A DNA stretch of 64,000 bases from Bacteroidota bacterium (lineage in GTDB: Bacteria > Bacteroidota > Bacteroidia > Bacteroidales > JACABE01): NCBI GenBank assembly GCA_026391675.1, contig JAPLDQ010000015.1, positions 42,331 to 106,330 on the forward strand, in the 5' to 3' direction. A program made the translations under genes and the position numbers. Numbering within the stretch: the stretch's first letter is position 1; every line of letters starts with the position of its first letter. The notes beneath the pieces are model-generated. The model was not told the origin of the DNA. It searched no databases and worked only from the letters and a program-made list of their open reading frames with translations. Below, in pieces: positions 1 through 9,253 of this stretch.

Positions 1-35
1 GTTCATAAAGTTATAAAGTTTATACATTTAAAAAA

Positions 36-500
36 ATGAAAATAAGAATTAATTTTTTAATAATCAGCATTCTAATATTAACAGCAACAGCTTGTCATCA
101 GAAATCAGATGAAAAATTATCTACTGATTTAATAACTAACCCAAATTCAGCTTCAGGAATTCAGGATACTACAAAACTTCCAAAATTTCAGTTTGAATGT
201 GACATGCACGATTTTGGCAAAGTAATTGAAGGTGAAAAACTGAGCTATAGCTTTAAATTTAAAAATATTGGCAATTCAGATCTTGTAATTGCTGCTGCAA
301 ATGCAAGTTGCGGATGTACTGCATCTGAATTTACCAGAGAACCGATACATAAAGGTGGCGATGGCATTGTAACTGTTACCTTTAATACAGAGGGCAAAAA
401 TGGTTTTCAGCACAAAACCGTAACGCTTGCTGCCAATACACAACCCAATAACTTTGTTTTACATATCAAAGCAATGGTAACTTCACCCGAAAAAAATTAA
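36..500 (+). CDS. DUF1573 domain lipoprotein
   Basis: A 154-residue exported protein with a short N-terminal hydrophobic signal ending in the lipobox-like ATAC (Cys20), so it is probably a lipoprotein. The body is one DUF1573-type Ig-like domain: the stretch around residues 54-125 has the typical DFG.V.EGE.....F.F.N.G...L.I......CGCT pattern, and this domain is very common in Bacteroidetes. Its molecular role is not established. It lies 20 bp upstream of yajC and is probably co-transcribed with it. The first ATG follows an A-rich stretch and no better start is visible. Confidence 0.85.
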   Translation: MKIRINFLIISILILTATACHQKSDEKLSTDLITNPNSASGIQDTTKLPKFQFECDMHDFGKVIEGEKLSYSFKFKNIGNSDLVIAAANASCGCTASEFTREPIHKGGDGIVTVTFNTEGKNGFQHKTVTLAANTQPNNFVLHIKAMVTSPEKN

Positions 501-520
501 TAACTAAATAATAACAAACA

Positions 521-859
521 ATGAGTAATTTATCAAATATTTTATTAATGGCTCAGCCACAAGGTGGTGCAGCAAATAGCGGAAGCGGATTCCAGTCTTT
601 ATTTTTTCTTTTGGCTATTTTTGCCGTTTTCTATTTCTTTATGATTCGTCCTCAAATGAAAAAAACCAAAGAACAAAAGAAATTCAGAGAACAATTGGAA
701 AAAGGGCAAAAAATTGTTACCATTGGTGGCATTCACGGAAAAATAGTTGAAATCCAGGAAACTACTGTTATAATTGAAGTTGAAGGACAGAACAAATTAA
801 AAATTGAAAAGTCAGCTATTGCTCTGGATAATTCAGCTCAATTACAGGAAGCAAAATAA
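521..859 (+). CDS. yajC: Preprotein translocase subunit YajC
   Basis: A 112-residue YajC, the small accessory subunit of the SecDF-YajC complex that assists the SecYEG channel. It has a single membrane segment at about residues 25-42, followed by the hallmark FMIRPQ.KK.K motif and the cytoplasmic segment with the GGI.G.I conserved patch. A glycine- and glutamine-rich N-terminus precedes the membrane segment. It follows the DUF1573 gene closely and is followed by a stem-loop terminator, so the two genes form a short operon. The association with YbbR and CoaE genes downstream is usual in Bacteroidetes. Confidence 0.93.
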   Translation: MSNLSNILLMAQPQGGAANSGSGFQSLFFLLAIFAVFYFFMIRPQMKKTKEQKKFREQLEKGQKIVTIGGIHGKIVEIQETTVIIEVEGQNKLKIEKSAIALDNSAQLQEAK

Positions 860-900
860 GTTAATAAAGTTAATAAAGTTTATAAAGTTCATAAAGATAA
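860..900. repeat. Tandem 9-bp AT-rich array
   Basis: Directly after the yajC stop codon there are four imperfect copies of a 9-bp word (AGTTAATAA, AGTTAATAA, AGTTTATAA, AGTTCATAA). Similar words occur at the first bases of the window (1-26). It belongs with the other short tandem arrays found next to gene ends in this window. Confidence 0.7.
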
Positions 901-934
901 AAGTAAAATGAACTGACTTTAATTAAATCATATT

Positions 935-969
935 AAATCTCAATCAGCAATGGTTGAGATTTATTTTTT
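935..969 (+). terminator. Rho-independent terminator after yajC
   Basis: Inverted repeat AAATCTCAA / TTGAGATTT with a 10-nt loop, followed by a T-rich tail ending about 10 bp before the next gene. It separates the DUF1573-yajC unit from the YbbR-coaE unit, although read-through remains possible. Confidence 0.75.
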
Positions 970-980
970 AAATTTTAAAT

Positions 981-1976
981 GTGGAAACGGAATTTAAAAC
1001 TTTAGCAAATAAGGTTATCAACAGCAAGAATATAAGAAGCAGAAGACGGCTGCTTATTTTTTCTTTGTGTCTGACTGTTGCCTTATTTTTCTGGTTACTG
1101 ATTAAATTCTCAAAAAATTACCAGCTTACGGTAGATTGTCCTGTTTCATTTGTAAATCTTCCGCTTGACCGGGTTTTGATGAATAATGCCGATACCACTC
1201 TGAAAATCACAATAAAATCGAAAGGCTTTAATTTACTGTATTACCAGATTTTTAAACACAAAATCCATTTTAATATTGATGCATCGCAATTAAAATTAAA
1301 TGATACTCAAAATGACAGCGTATCATTTATAGGTGCTGCACAGTTTTCCAGAATATTTAACAGACAACTGGATTTTGATTTTGAAATTTTAAATATTCAA
1401 CCCGATACTTTCGCATTACACTGGGAAAAAGCATATATAAAAAAACTGGCAGTTAAGCCTAATCTTGTAATGAATTTTGCCAAACAATACCAGTTATATG
1501 ATAGTATCCGTATTCAGCCCGACAGTATTCTGGTAAGCGGAACCAAATCTGATATTTCAAAAATTGAATTTCTTAACTGCAAGCGGACAACGTTGAATAA
1601 TCTTTCAGCATCGCAGCAAGCTATTGCTGATATTCTTTTACCAGCAAACTTAAGCAAACTTAAATTGTTTACTCAAAAAGTAAAAATAAACATATCGGTT
1701 GAAAAATTTACTGAAGCCGAAATGGAAATCGACGTTAAACCTTCAGAAAATAATAATTTAAAAAATATTAAGTTATTTCCTGATAAGGTTAAAATAACAT
1801 ATCTGGTAGCGCTCAAAGATTTTAAAAAAGTGAACCGCGAAAGCATTGAAGCCAAAGCTGATATAAATACCAATAAGAATGATTTAAGTGCCAGCGTTCA
1901 ATTGACTAAGTTTCCTTCATATATTAAAATCAGTAAAATCTATCCCGAACGACTCGAATACATAATTTTTAAATAA
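981..1976 (+). CDS. YbbR/CdaR-like membrane-anchored protein
   Basis: A 331-residue protein with one N-terminal membrane segment (about residues 24-44) and an extracytoplasmic part made of YbbR-like repeats (for example LxVKP.......P..V.VSG at about residues 155-195). In Firmicutes the related CdaR regulates the diadenylate cyclase CdaA. The start is GTG: the ATG two bases upstream is in another frame, and the GTG frame gives METEFK. The stop lies 6 bp before coaE, so the two are probably co-transcribed. cdaA is in this window but 15 kb away (16819). Regulation of CdaA by this protein is an inference from homology only. Confidence 0.8.
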   Translation: METEFKTLANKVINSKNIRSRRRLLIFSLCLTVALFFWLLIKFSKNYQLTVDCPVSFVNLPLDRVLMNNADTTLKITIKSKGFNLLYYQIFKHKIHFNIDASQLKLNDTQNDSVSFIGAAQFSRIFNRQLDFDFEILNIQPDTFALHWEKAYIKKLAVKPNLVMNFAKQYQLYDSIRIQPDSILVSGTKSDISKIEFLNCKRTTLNNLSASQQAIADILLPANLSKLKLFTQKVKINISVEKFTEAEMEIDVKPSENNNLKNIKLFPDKVKITYLVALKDFKKVNRESIEAKADINTNKNDLSASVQLTKFPSYIKISKIYPERLEYIIFK

Positions 1977-1982
1977 TTATAA

Positions 1983-2570
1983 ATGCTTAAAATCGGATTA
2001 ACAGGAAATATTGGAAGTGGGAAAACCACTGTAGCCGGAATTTTTAATATTTTAGGTGTTGATGTTTACCATGCAGATACTGAGGCGAAAAAGTTCTTAC
2101 AGTACCTGGAAGTTATCGAAAAACTGAAGGGCAATTTTGGTGATAAAATAATAACAAACCATACAATTGATAAGATAAAACTGGCAAATCTGGTTTTTAA
2201 TGATAAACTTGCTTTAAATTTTTTAAATCAAACCATACATCCTTATGTAAAAACTGATTTTGAGCAATGGATGACTACGCTAAATCCATCAAAAAAATAT
2301 GTTGTGCAGGAGGCTGCTATATTGTTTGAAAGCGGTTTTGATAAATATGTTGATAAAACAATATTGGTAACAGCACCACAGTCTATCCGTATGCAGCGCG
2401 TAACAGAAAGAGATAATATAAGCGAAGCCATGTTTTTACAACGCGATAACAATCAATGGCCGGAAGAAAGAAAAATAGAAATGGCTGATTATGTCATTGT
2501 AAATGACGATACAATATCAGTTATTCCACAAATTATTGAATTACACAGTAAATTACTGAAGTTAAAATAA
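1983..2570 (+). CDS. coaE: Dephospho-CoA kinase
   Basis: A 195-residue cytoplasmic kinase for the last step of coenzyme A synthesis, ATP-dependent phosphorylation of the 3'-OH of dephospho-CoA. The P-loop GNIGSGKT is at residues 8-15, followed by the family pattern with the substrate-side DADTEAKK-like segment (here YHADTEAKKFL), and the lid region near residues 140-150 contains R.Q.R. Length is normal for CoaE. It is the second gene of the YbbR-coaE pair, a common Bacteroidetes arrangement. Confidence 0.94.
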   Translation: MLKIGLTGNIGSGKTTVAGIFNILGVDVYHADTEAKKFLQYLEVIEKLKGNFGDKIITNHTIDKIKLANLVFNDKLALNFLNQTIHPYVKTDFEQWMTTLNPSKKYVVQEAAILFESGFDKYVDKTILVTAPQSIRMQRVTERDNISEAMFLQRDNNQWPEERKIEMADYVIVNDDTISVIPQIIELHSKLLKLK

Positions 2571-2580
2571 AACTTAAAGT

Positions 2581-2940
2581 TTATTCTTCCGTTTTTATTT
2601 CCTTCTTTTTAAGTGACCTTACAATTAACAACACAAGGTTTCCCAATACTGCAACAGGATAAGGAAGCATAAGTATTCCCCACCACCATGAAAGTGCTCC
2701 CTCACCTAGTCCACCAAGTGATGATATATAAAACAGGAAGAAAACACCTATCAGCATCAGTATAAAGTTAATAAGGAATATTTTCTGATGCCGGTCTTTT
2801 GCGATATATGTTGTTATGGCTGTTAATGCACAACCCAACAAGATTACAACAGAGCCTTCCATAGGGTCAAGAAGACCGATAATTGATAATACAACGCCTA
2901 CAATGTAAACGATACGTACCCATTTTGCCTGATCTTTCAT
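2581..2940 (-). CDS. Small integral membrane protein, unknown function
   Basis: A 119-residue protein with about four hydrophobic segments (near residues 8-25, 28-46, 53-71 and 85-108) and a charged, lysine-rich C-terminus (KKKEIKTEE), which suggests a cytoplasmic tail. I do not recognise the family. It is convergent with coaE (10 bp apart) and stands alone. Upstream is an AT-rich 80-bp gap before the next minus-strand gene. Confidence 0.6.
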   Translation of the reverse strand: MKDQAKWVRIVYIVGVVLSIIGLLDPMEGSVVILLGCALTAITTYIAKDRHQKIFLINFILMLIGVFFLFYISSLGGLGEGALSWWWGILMLPYPVAVLGNLVLLIVRSLKKKEIKTEE

Positions 2941-3023
2941 AATTTATGTATTTTGCTGCTTAATTATTTTTTGCAAAAATATATTATAAAAAACTTAAAT
3001 AATTAATAAATCAAAAAAAATAC

Positions 3024-4160
3024 TTATTTTTTCCATCTTTCGCGTAAATCCATCACAGGCTTTTCATAATATTTATAGAGCAGGGTTGATAAAGCTATTG
3101 TCAGAACCCAATATATTGCATAAAATGTCCAGGCTGAATGTGGTCCCCAGGGAGGAAAATTTTTAATGATTATTTCAGCAATAATTGCCAGATTCAATAA
3201 ATACATAGAATAAGAAATCAGGCTTATATGTGTAACTGTTTTTGTAATAAATGATGGTGCTTTTTTAATATTGTCAAATTTTGGTAATAAGAAAAAACAA
3301 CCTATACTCTGAATTAATAATTTAAAAACTTTAGTAGCATATTCATTTGGTAACCATTTAATATAAAGCACTGCATAACATATAATTACACCTGATATAA
3401 AACTAATATTCCTGTATTTATACCAGATTCCGGGATACCAGTTTTTGATAAATGCTGCTAATAAGCCCAGGGCTATGCCATCAAACCGAAAAATAACCAC
3501 TTTATTTATTTTTACGCCCAGATAAAATTCATCTACATCAAATCCTGCAGCTATAAAAGTCCTGAGGAGTAAAGGTATTAATAAGAAAATAAAGATAGAC
3601 CATAGGAAAATATTTTTTTTATTTATTTTCAAGCGTTTTAATACAATATAAAAGACACTCAAAATAACGGGAAAAAGCAGATAAAACCATTCTTCGATAC
3701 TCAGACTCCATGATTCCCAGAAGAATCCTGTGAAAGGACCAGAAAAATTCTGAAGAAAAAACAGAAACTTCCAGTTAAACTGTAAAAAATCTTCTTTTAT
3801 TATTCCAAAATAAACGATTATAATATTAAGGATAAGTACCAGATAATAATTGGGTAATGTCCTGAACCATCTTCGAATCCAAAAATTTCCTATCGTTTTT
3901 ATTCCAAATTCTGTTTTGTTTTGAAAAATTTTTATTAGAATCCCACCAATTAAAAACCCACTCAGAACAAAAAACAGTTCCACACCATCAATTAACGGTA
4001 TCCATGGGAAGTTTGTATTTGCTTTGTCTAATAAGGCTCCCCCATGTCCCATAACCACAAAAATAATAGCCAATGCTCTCATCAGATCAAGCCCGAAAAC
4101 CCTGTTATCATAATCGGGATGTAAACGGAAGAAATTGATTATCTTGCTTATAAATGCCAT
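3024..4160 (-). CDS. Acyltransferase family 3 (OafA/YrhL-like) membrane protein
   Basis: A 378-residue polytopic protein of the acyltransferase-3 family, which transfers acyl groups (usually acetyl) to surface glycans or lipids. The N-terminal signature RALAI.FVVMGHGG, containing the catalytic histidine, is at about residues 28-42, followed by roughly ten hydrophobic segments and the WSLSIEEWFYLLFP motif typical of the family (about residues 146-160). The C-terminus ends YEKP.MDLR.RW, also typical. The acceptor cannot be predicted: no polysaccharide gene cluster adjoins it. Confidence 0.88.
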   Translation of the reverse strand: MAFISKIINFFRLHPDYDNRVFGLDLMRALAIIFVVMGHGGALLDKANTNFPWIPLIDGVELFFVLSGFLIGGILIKIFQNKTEFGIKTIGNFWIRRWFRTLPNYYLVLILNIIIVYFGIIKEDFLQFNWKFLFFLQNFSGPFTGFFWESWSLSIEEWFYLLFPVILSVFYIVLKRLKINKKNIFLWSIFIFLLIPLLLRTFIAAGFDVDEFYLGVKINKVVIFRFDGIALGLLAAFIKNWYPGIWYKYRNISFISGVIICYAVLYIKWLPNEYATKVFKLLIQSIGCFFLLPKFDNIKKAPSFITKTVTHISLISYSMYLLNLAIIAEIIIKNFPPWGPHSAWTFYAIYWVLTIALSTLLYKYYEKPVMDLRERWKK

Positions 4161-4213
4161 TAAATAAGATAGTTGTTTAGATGTTAAATTAATTTGCAGT
4201 ACTTTGGAGTTAT

Positions 4214-4705
4214 TTATTTCTCATTGTACGCATTTTTTATCTTTTCAATATCAAATTTCTTCATTTGAAAAACAAGCTGAGAGATCCTGCTGCGTTTTAC
4301 TGCATCTTTATCTGTTAAATATTGAGATAAAATGCTTGGAACAATTTGCCATGAAACTCCATATTTATCTTTAAGCCAGCCACAGGGGCCTTCTTCGCCT
4401 TCTTCTGTTAAACTGTACCAATAATGGTCTATTTCATCCTGAGTATCACAACTAATCATGATAGATATGGCTTCGTTGAATTTAAAAATGGGACCACCGT
4501 TTAGGGCTATAAATTTCATTTGATTGAGTGTGAAATTTACCGCCATTGCTGTACCTTCCGGTTTACCATGGTGTTCAAATCCTTCTTTACCAAAGCGGCT
4601 GACTTCACCAATTGATGAATCCCTAAAAATAGATGTATAAAATTGAACAGCTTCTTCTGCATCGCTGTCATACCATAAACAAATTGTCATTTCCTGATGT
4701 TTCAT
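4214..4705 (-). CDS. VOC family protein (PhnB / 3-demethylubiquinone methyltransferase-like fold)
   Basis: A 163-residue cytoplasmic protein of the PhnB-like vicinal oxygen chelate group (PF06983 type). It has the opening ICLWYDSDAEEAVQFYTSIF, the central AVNFTLNQMKFIALNGGP, and the closing DKYGVSWQIVP, all characteristic. Despite the historic family name it is not a methyltransferase, and the substrate is unknown. Single gene, with a start that fits the alignment. Confidence 0.85.
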   Translation of the reverse strand: MKHQEMTICLWYDSDAEEAVQFYTSIFRDSSIGEVSRFGKEGFEHHGKPEGTAMAVNFTLNQMKFIALNGGPIFKFNEAISIMISCDTQDEIDHYWYSLTEEGEEGPCGWLKDKYGVSWQIVPSILSQYLTDKDAVKRSRISQLVFQMKKFDIEKIKNAYNEK

Positions 4706-4790
4706 AATAATTTATATTATTTACACTAGCATTTTAAATACTAAGTAATTGATTTTAAAAAAATTAAAATAAATTTGTTCGAAACTGAAT

Positions 4791-5780
4791 TTATTCTTTA
4801 ATAAACTTTAGTTCGAAAGATTGCATTGAATCATCAACTCTGATAATATACAACCCTTTGGGGAAGAAACGAATATCTAAAGTTCCCGAACTTGAAAAAT
4901 CTATCAGTTTTTCAGCAAAGATTTTTTCACCTTTACTATCATAAACTGATAGTTCAGTCCTGTTATTTATTTTTAAACCATCAAAACTTAGATTTACTAA
5001 ATCTTTTGCGGGATTAGGCCAGATATTAAAAATAGTTGTTGCCTCTATATTTTCTATACCACTTGCAGCAGTATTGTCAAATAATACATATTTTTTGTAT
5101 AAGGCATGATTAATGATAACTGAACTGATAACCAGCAAAGGTTCTTTTTTATTTGCCTGATACCAGGCATATTCTGTAGTAAGCGAATATGAATTTATGG
5201 TTGAATCTCCGATGTATAATACTGATTTTGTTCTCAGAACATTTGAAACTGTTTTATTCGGCAATTTAATACTGCCCCAGGCATCGGCATTAAAATAATA
5301 CTTTCCGGGACCGATAATATTACCGGGGTTAGTAACTGCAGAAACACTGTCAACATAAGCATTACCAAAAGAAATCGGAAATTTATAATAACTGATTGGC
5401 AGATTATTGTAATGTTGTGTATAATTATTAGGTTCAACAAATCCGTAACATACAGATTTGCTGCTGTTGCTGTTGTTCCAGTATGAATAGGCAGAACCTA
5501 TACCATCTGTCCTGCATAACACTGCAGATGGAAATGTAGCACTATAAGGTGTATTGGCCGGACTTAGGTAAATCCGCTGAAAATAAAAATCCTGATGCAA
5601 AACTGCAGAAAAATCCCAGTTAACATTTGCACCACTAACACCGGCTGAAATCAACGTTGAATCGAAGGACATCAGCATAGTATCACCGACTACAGGCAGA
5701 ACATTAGCCGTAATTACGGGTTGTGCCTTCAGATTATAGGAAATTATCAATATAAATAAAAAGAAATAAAGCTTTTTCAT
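4791..5780 (-). CDS. Secreted protein with T9SS type A C-terminal sorting domain
   Basis: A protein of about 329 residues when started at the internal ATG at 5780, which gives a clean signal peptide (MKKLYFFLFILIISYNLKAQ). The longer frame starting at 5846 adds an unlikely extension. The middle is a beta-rich domain I cannot assign. The last ~80 residues are a T9SS type A sorting domain: NIWPNPAKDLVNLSF, then VYDSKGEKIF, then a G.YIIRV strand and a terminal K-F-I-K-E. It is therefore probably exported through the type IX system and anchored or released at the surface. Confidence 0.82.
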   Translation of the reverse strand: MKKLYFFLFILIISYNLKAQPVITANVLPVVGDTMLMSFDSTLISAGVSGANVNWDFSAVLHQDFYFQRIYLSPANTPYSATFPSAVLCRTDGIGSAYSYWNNSNSSKSVCYGFVEPNNYTQHYNNLPISYYKFPISFGNAYVDSVSAVTNPGNIIGPGKYYFNADAWGSIKLPNKTVSNVLRTKSVLYIGDSTINSYSLTTEYAWYQANKKEPLLVISSVIINHALYKKYVLFDNTAASGIENIEATTIFNIWPNPAKDLVNLSFDGLKINNRTELSVYDSKGEKIFAEKLIDFSSSGTLDIRFFPKGLYIIRVDDSMQSFELKFIKE

Positions 5781-6003
5781 ATGAATAGTATTGTTGATAA
5801 AAAAAGAGATTAGATGGCATAAAATTATAAAAATATTCAACTTCAAAGCTTAATATTTTGGAAGAATTAATATACCATAAGAAATGATTAATATTTTGTC
5901 ATTAAATTATAAACTTACTATCTGTTATCTCATTAAATACCAGGTAGTAAGAAATAAATCTAATATAATAAAAAAGAGTTATAAAAATCAGAGTATATTA
6001 GTA

Positions 6004-6897
6004 TTATAAATTCTGAGTTTTATCTTTCTTAATATCCAATGGCAAAACTCCGGCCATTTCACCAATAACATTTACAATTTCAGTACCAGCAGGCAATACT
6101 ATTTTGGCATTTGTTTTAAGGGATGCTTCAACTGTTTCCAGTTTCTTTAACAATTGTGCATTTCCTGTAAAATATTTATCAGCGGCTTCGTTAACCAGTT
6201 TAATAGCTTCTGCTTCGCCTTCTGCATGCAGTATCTTTGATTGTTTATAGCCTTCAGCTTCTTTGATCTTAGCTCTTTTAACACCATCAGCAACAGTTTC
6301 TGCAGCAGTTGCATAGTCGATGGCGGCAATTTTTTCATTTTCTGCCTTTACCACTTTATTCATGGTTTCCTGTACATCTTTTGGTGGGTCTATTTCCTTT
6401 AATTCAGTACGGACGATTTCTATTCCCCAGCTTTTTGTTTCTTCGCAAAGGGTTTTGTGCAATTCGGCATTTATCTTTCCACGTTCGCTGTTGGCTGATT
6501 TAAGTGTAAGCGTACCAATTATATTACGTAAAGTAGTACGGGCAAGGTTAACAATCTGCCATTTGTAGTTGTTCACATTGTACTGTGAATTCTTAACAGA
6601 GTCTTCACTCTCAGTAACCTTAAAATATACCTGGGCATCAACCCGGGCATTAAGGTTATCATTGGTTATAATTTCCTGAGGTTCGGCATCTACCATTTGT
6701 TCGGTAGTATTTACCAGAAACATTCTGTCGATAACGGGAATAATCCAGTGAAAACCCGGATTGGCATAATTATGATATTTCCCGAGCCGTTCAATTAAGC
6801 CTCGGTGAGTAGGACGAATAATTCTAACGCCCAATAATAAGAAAAATAATACTGCCAAAACAATGATTAAAACGGTAAATTGCATTTGTGATTCCAT
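6004..6897 (-). CDS. SPFH/stomatin-like (paraslipin) membrane protein
   Basis: A 297-residue protein with one N-terminal membrane helix (about residues 7-24) and an SPFH/band-7 domain: I.RPTHRGLIERLGKY at about 27-40, then PGFHWIIPVIDR, and ARVDAQVYFKV. Coiled-coil-prone, Ala/Glu/Lys-rich sequence follows (AEAEAIKL), as in QmcA-type paraslipins that form oligomeric membrane rings. No NfeD partner is adjacent, which distinguishes it from the NfeD-linked stomatin operon. Function is scaffold-like at best. Confidence 0.88.
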   Translation of the reverse strand: MESQMQFTVLIIVLAVLFFLLLGVRIIRPTHRGLIERLGKYHNYANPGFHWIIPVIDRMFLVNTTEQMVDAEPQEIITNDNLNARVDAQVYFKVTESEDSVKNSQYNVNNYKWQIVNLARTTLRNIIGTLTLKSANSERGKINAELHKTLCEETKSWGIEIVRTELKEIDPPKDVQETMNKVVKAENEKIAAIDYATAAETVADGVKRAKIKEAEGYKQSKILHAEGEAEAIKLVNEAADKYFTGNAQLLKKLETVEASLKTNAKIVLPAGTEIVNVIGEMAGVLPLDIKKDKTQNL

Positions 6898-7013
6898 GAT
6901 AATAAATTTTTAATTTTTTATCAAAGTTAATATTTTTTTATTCTCCAGTGTTTATTTGTTAACAATTTATTAAATACAAATAAAAATTTTTGATTTTAAA
7001 AGGATAAAATAAA

Positions 7014-7040
7014 AAACCCGGAAAGCTTACTTCCGGGTTT
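7014..7040 (-). terminator. Terminator after gatE-like gene
   Basis: Inverted repeat AAACCCGGAA / TTCCGGGTTT with a 7-nt loop. On the minus strand it is followed by a run of T, so it ends transcription of the gene at 7084-9054. Confidence 0.85.
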
Positions 7041-7083
7041 GAATAATTTTAGATTTAATTTATGAAATATGAAGCAGAAATAT

Positions 7084-9054
7084 TTAACTGATTTCTACTA
7101 AAGTTTTAAGTTCAGTTAGATTAATATTACCTAATGCATTATGATGCAACTGTCCCATAATCCAGTTTATTTCATTGGTTTTGATATCGTTATATCTTAT
7201 TTTAGCAAATTTTTCTTTTAAGAATGGAATATGTTTTGTAATTTCTTCTTTGCTGTGTTGTTTAAACTTAATACTGATCAGTATGGATTCCATGTCCATT
7301 TTTGGATGAACATATAGAATAGGTATCATCTTTTTTGCCAGTTTCAGATCATAGTTGTTTTTTAAAAGATAAACTAACAAATCGTAAATCATTTCGTAGT
7401 TAAACTCACGTCCTTTTTTATGGTGTCCTTCAACATATTTCATGTAATGGCCAAAGAATGTACCAACTTTTACAGGATTTATTTTTAAATCATTGATTAT
7501 CTTTTCAATCAATGGAAACAGATTTTTCTTAAAAATGTAAGTATAAGTATCTTCAGGTATATTCCAGGTTTTAAGCTGATTGTATCTGGAAACTACTTCA
7601 GTTGGAACGTTTTTCTTTAAATCATCTATATATGATTCTTCCAGTGGAATGGGTTTTGAATCCGTATCCGGATACATACGGTCGGCACCCGGTAAAACGC
7701 GTTCAAATATTGTAGTGCCATCAGCAAAAGATTTACGGGTTTCCTGAGGAACGCCTATAAATGCCATACGGCAGCGTTCTTCAATGGTTTCAATAGCTGT
7801 TTTTATATCAGCTTCTGGTCCCCAGAAAATTATCTGAGCATCATCATCATTGGTATTGAATAAATTACGGATATAGTCCTGATCATCAGCAGCAATCAAA
7901 GCATAAAATTCTTCAGAATGCGTCATATTGGGTAAATCAATACAGGCAATTACTTTTAAACGTTCACTGATTTCATTGGCAAACATTTTACCAGGTTGTG
8001 TAAAATAGGATAAAACACCCCTGAACTCAGGTAAATTAACAGCATACATTTTCATTCCGGCATTCTTGGCTGCTTTTATAGCGTCACACGGGAATTGCAG
8101 CGCATAGAAATCCAGTTCTTTAACATCCATTTTCCATTCAGCGGTATTTTTTATTCTATGCAGTAGCATTTCGCGAATCTGTAACAATGCCCATTGACGG
8201 AAACATTCATTATGGGTAAGTTCAGGTATCCATTTGGTATGAGATACGCCTTTAATTTCAACACGTGTTCCTCCTTTGCAGCTTACATTTACATCCTGTC
8301 GTCCCGCTCCGATACCGGTTCTTACCTTATTGGTAGAACGATTGAGAAAACGGATATAATTACAGGCTTCCATTACTTCATCCGGATTAAGCATATCAGG
8401 ATAAGTAACGGTTTCAATCAAGGGCATACCAAGGCGGTCAGTACGATAAATCCTGACATGACCGATATCAGAAACTTCCCTGCATGAATCTTCTTCAATG
8501 CTTAATTGTATCAAACGTACTTTTTTATTTTTAAGCGGAATTTCACCTTCAACACCTATAATAGCTGTACGCTGAAAACCGGCAGGAATACTGCCATCCA
8601 GATATTGTTTACGGGTAATATGAACTTCACCGACAAGGCTTAGCTTTGATAACATTGAAATTTCGATGGCTATTCCCAAAGCTTCGCGATTAAGCAAAAA
8701 AGGAGGTGTATCATCTACATCATAAGTGCAGGTTGTTTCGTTTTTTACGCGATAAATAATTTCTTTTCTGGTTCTGAATTCCATTAATGCAGTTCCGTCA
8801 TATTCTCCTAATTCACTAAGTGTCGGGCGCATATGGCGAACAACTTCGGCATCATAAACATTAGGTTTCTGGAAAACACCTGCAGGACAATGGCAAAATA
8901 GTTTTTCTTTGGTAAGCAACTGCTGGTGTACCTCCAGACCTGACATAAAGCCAATACTGTTATAGGTTTCCTGTGTTGCAAGTTTGCGGGTTACATATCC
9001 AACTTTACGTTTTGATTCTTCGTAGTTCTGTTTAGGATCGAAATTATTGTTCAT
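7084..9054 (-). CDS. gatE: GatE-type Glu-tRNA(Gln) amidotransferase subunit
   Basis: About 656 residues from the ATG at 9054; the longer frame begins with TTG at 9093 and adds 13 unlikely residues. The protein has the GatB/GatE kinase-like fold start (FMSGLEVHQQL), the GatE-style KLFCHCPAG with RP..SELGEYD.TALMEF (rather than the four-cysteine GatB zinc region), and a GAD insertion domain in the middle. It then has the GatE hallmark ERVLPGADRMYPDTDS.PIPL, and a C-terminal GatB/YqeY-like helical region. GatE normally works with the asparaginase-like GatD to convert Glu-tRNA(Gln) to Gln-tRNA(Gln), a pair known chiefly from archaea. No gatD is adjacent, and I found none in the window. Confidence 0.85.
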   Translation of the reverse strand: MNNNFDPKQNYEESKRKVGYVTRKLATQETYNSIGFMSGLEVHQQLLTKEKLFCHCPAGVFQKPNVYDAEVVRHMRPTLSELGEYDGTALMEFRTRKEIIYRVKNETTCTYDVDDTPPFLLNREALGIAIEISMLSKLSLVGEVHITRKQYLDGSIPAGFQRTAIIGVEGEIPLKNKKVRLIQLSIEEDSCREVSDIGHVRIYRTDRLGMPLIETVTYPDMLNPDEVMEACNYIRFLNRSTNKVRTGIGAGRQDVNVSCKGGTRVEIKGVSHTKWIPELTHNECFRQWALLQIREMLLHRIKNTAEWKMDVKELDFYALQFPCDAIKAAKNAGMKMYAVNLPEFRGVLSYFTQPGKMFANEISERLKVIACIDLPNMTHSEEFYALIAADDQDYIRNLFNTNDDDAQIIFWGPEADIKTAIETIEERCRMAFIGVPQETRKSFADGTTIFERVLPGADRMYPDTDSKPIPLEESYIDDLKKNVPTEVVSRYNQLKTWNIPEDTYTYIFKKNLFPLIEKIINDLKINPVKVGTFFGHYMKYVEGHHKKGREFNYEMIYDLLVYLLKNNYDLKLAKKMIPILYVHPKMDMESILISIKFKQHSKEEITKHIPFLKEKFAKIRYNDIKTNEINWIMGQLHHNALGNINLTELKTLVEIS

Positions 9055-9189
9055 GCTATTGCTGCTTTTAATTGAAGCTGCAAAGCTAATCAATTTCTAT
9101 TTATTCTCAAAAAGAGTTTTGAAGAAGTCAGAAGTTTGAAAACCGGATTTCTAAGTTAAGAAATTGTATTTATTGCTATAATAAAAATA

Positions 9190-9227
9190 AAAGTGACTGA
9201 TAATTATTTATAATTACCAATCACTTT
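9190..9227 (-). terminator. Hairpin terminator after PepSY-like gene
   Basis: Long imperfect inverted repeat with arms of about 18 bp (AAAGTGACTGATAATTAT against ATAATTACCAATCACTTT), with A/T-rich flanks. It lies downstream of the minus-strand gene at 9254-9709 and within the gap before gatE. Confidence 0.7.
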
Positions 9228-9253
9228 CAAACAAAAAACTTAGAAATAAAAAA

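Noticed and set aside
6957..6966. TTGTTAACAA as a second Rex box
   Set aside because: It lacks the spacer between half-sites and lies downstream of gatE, not at a clear promoter.
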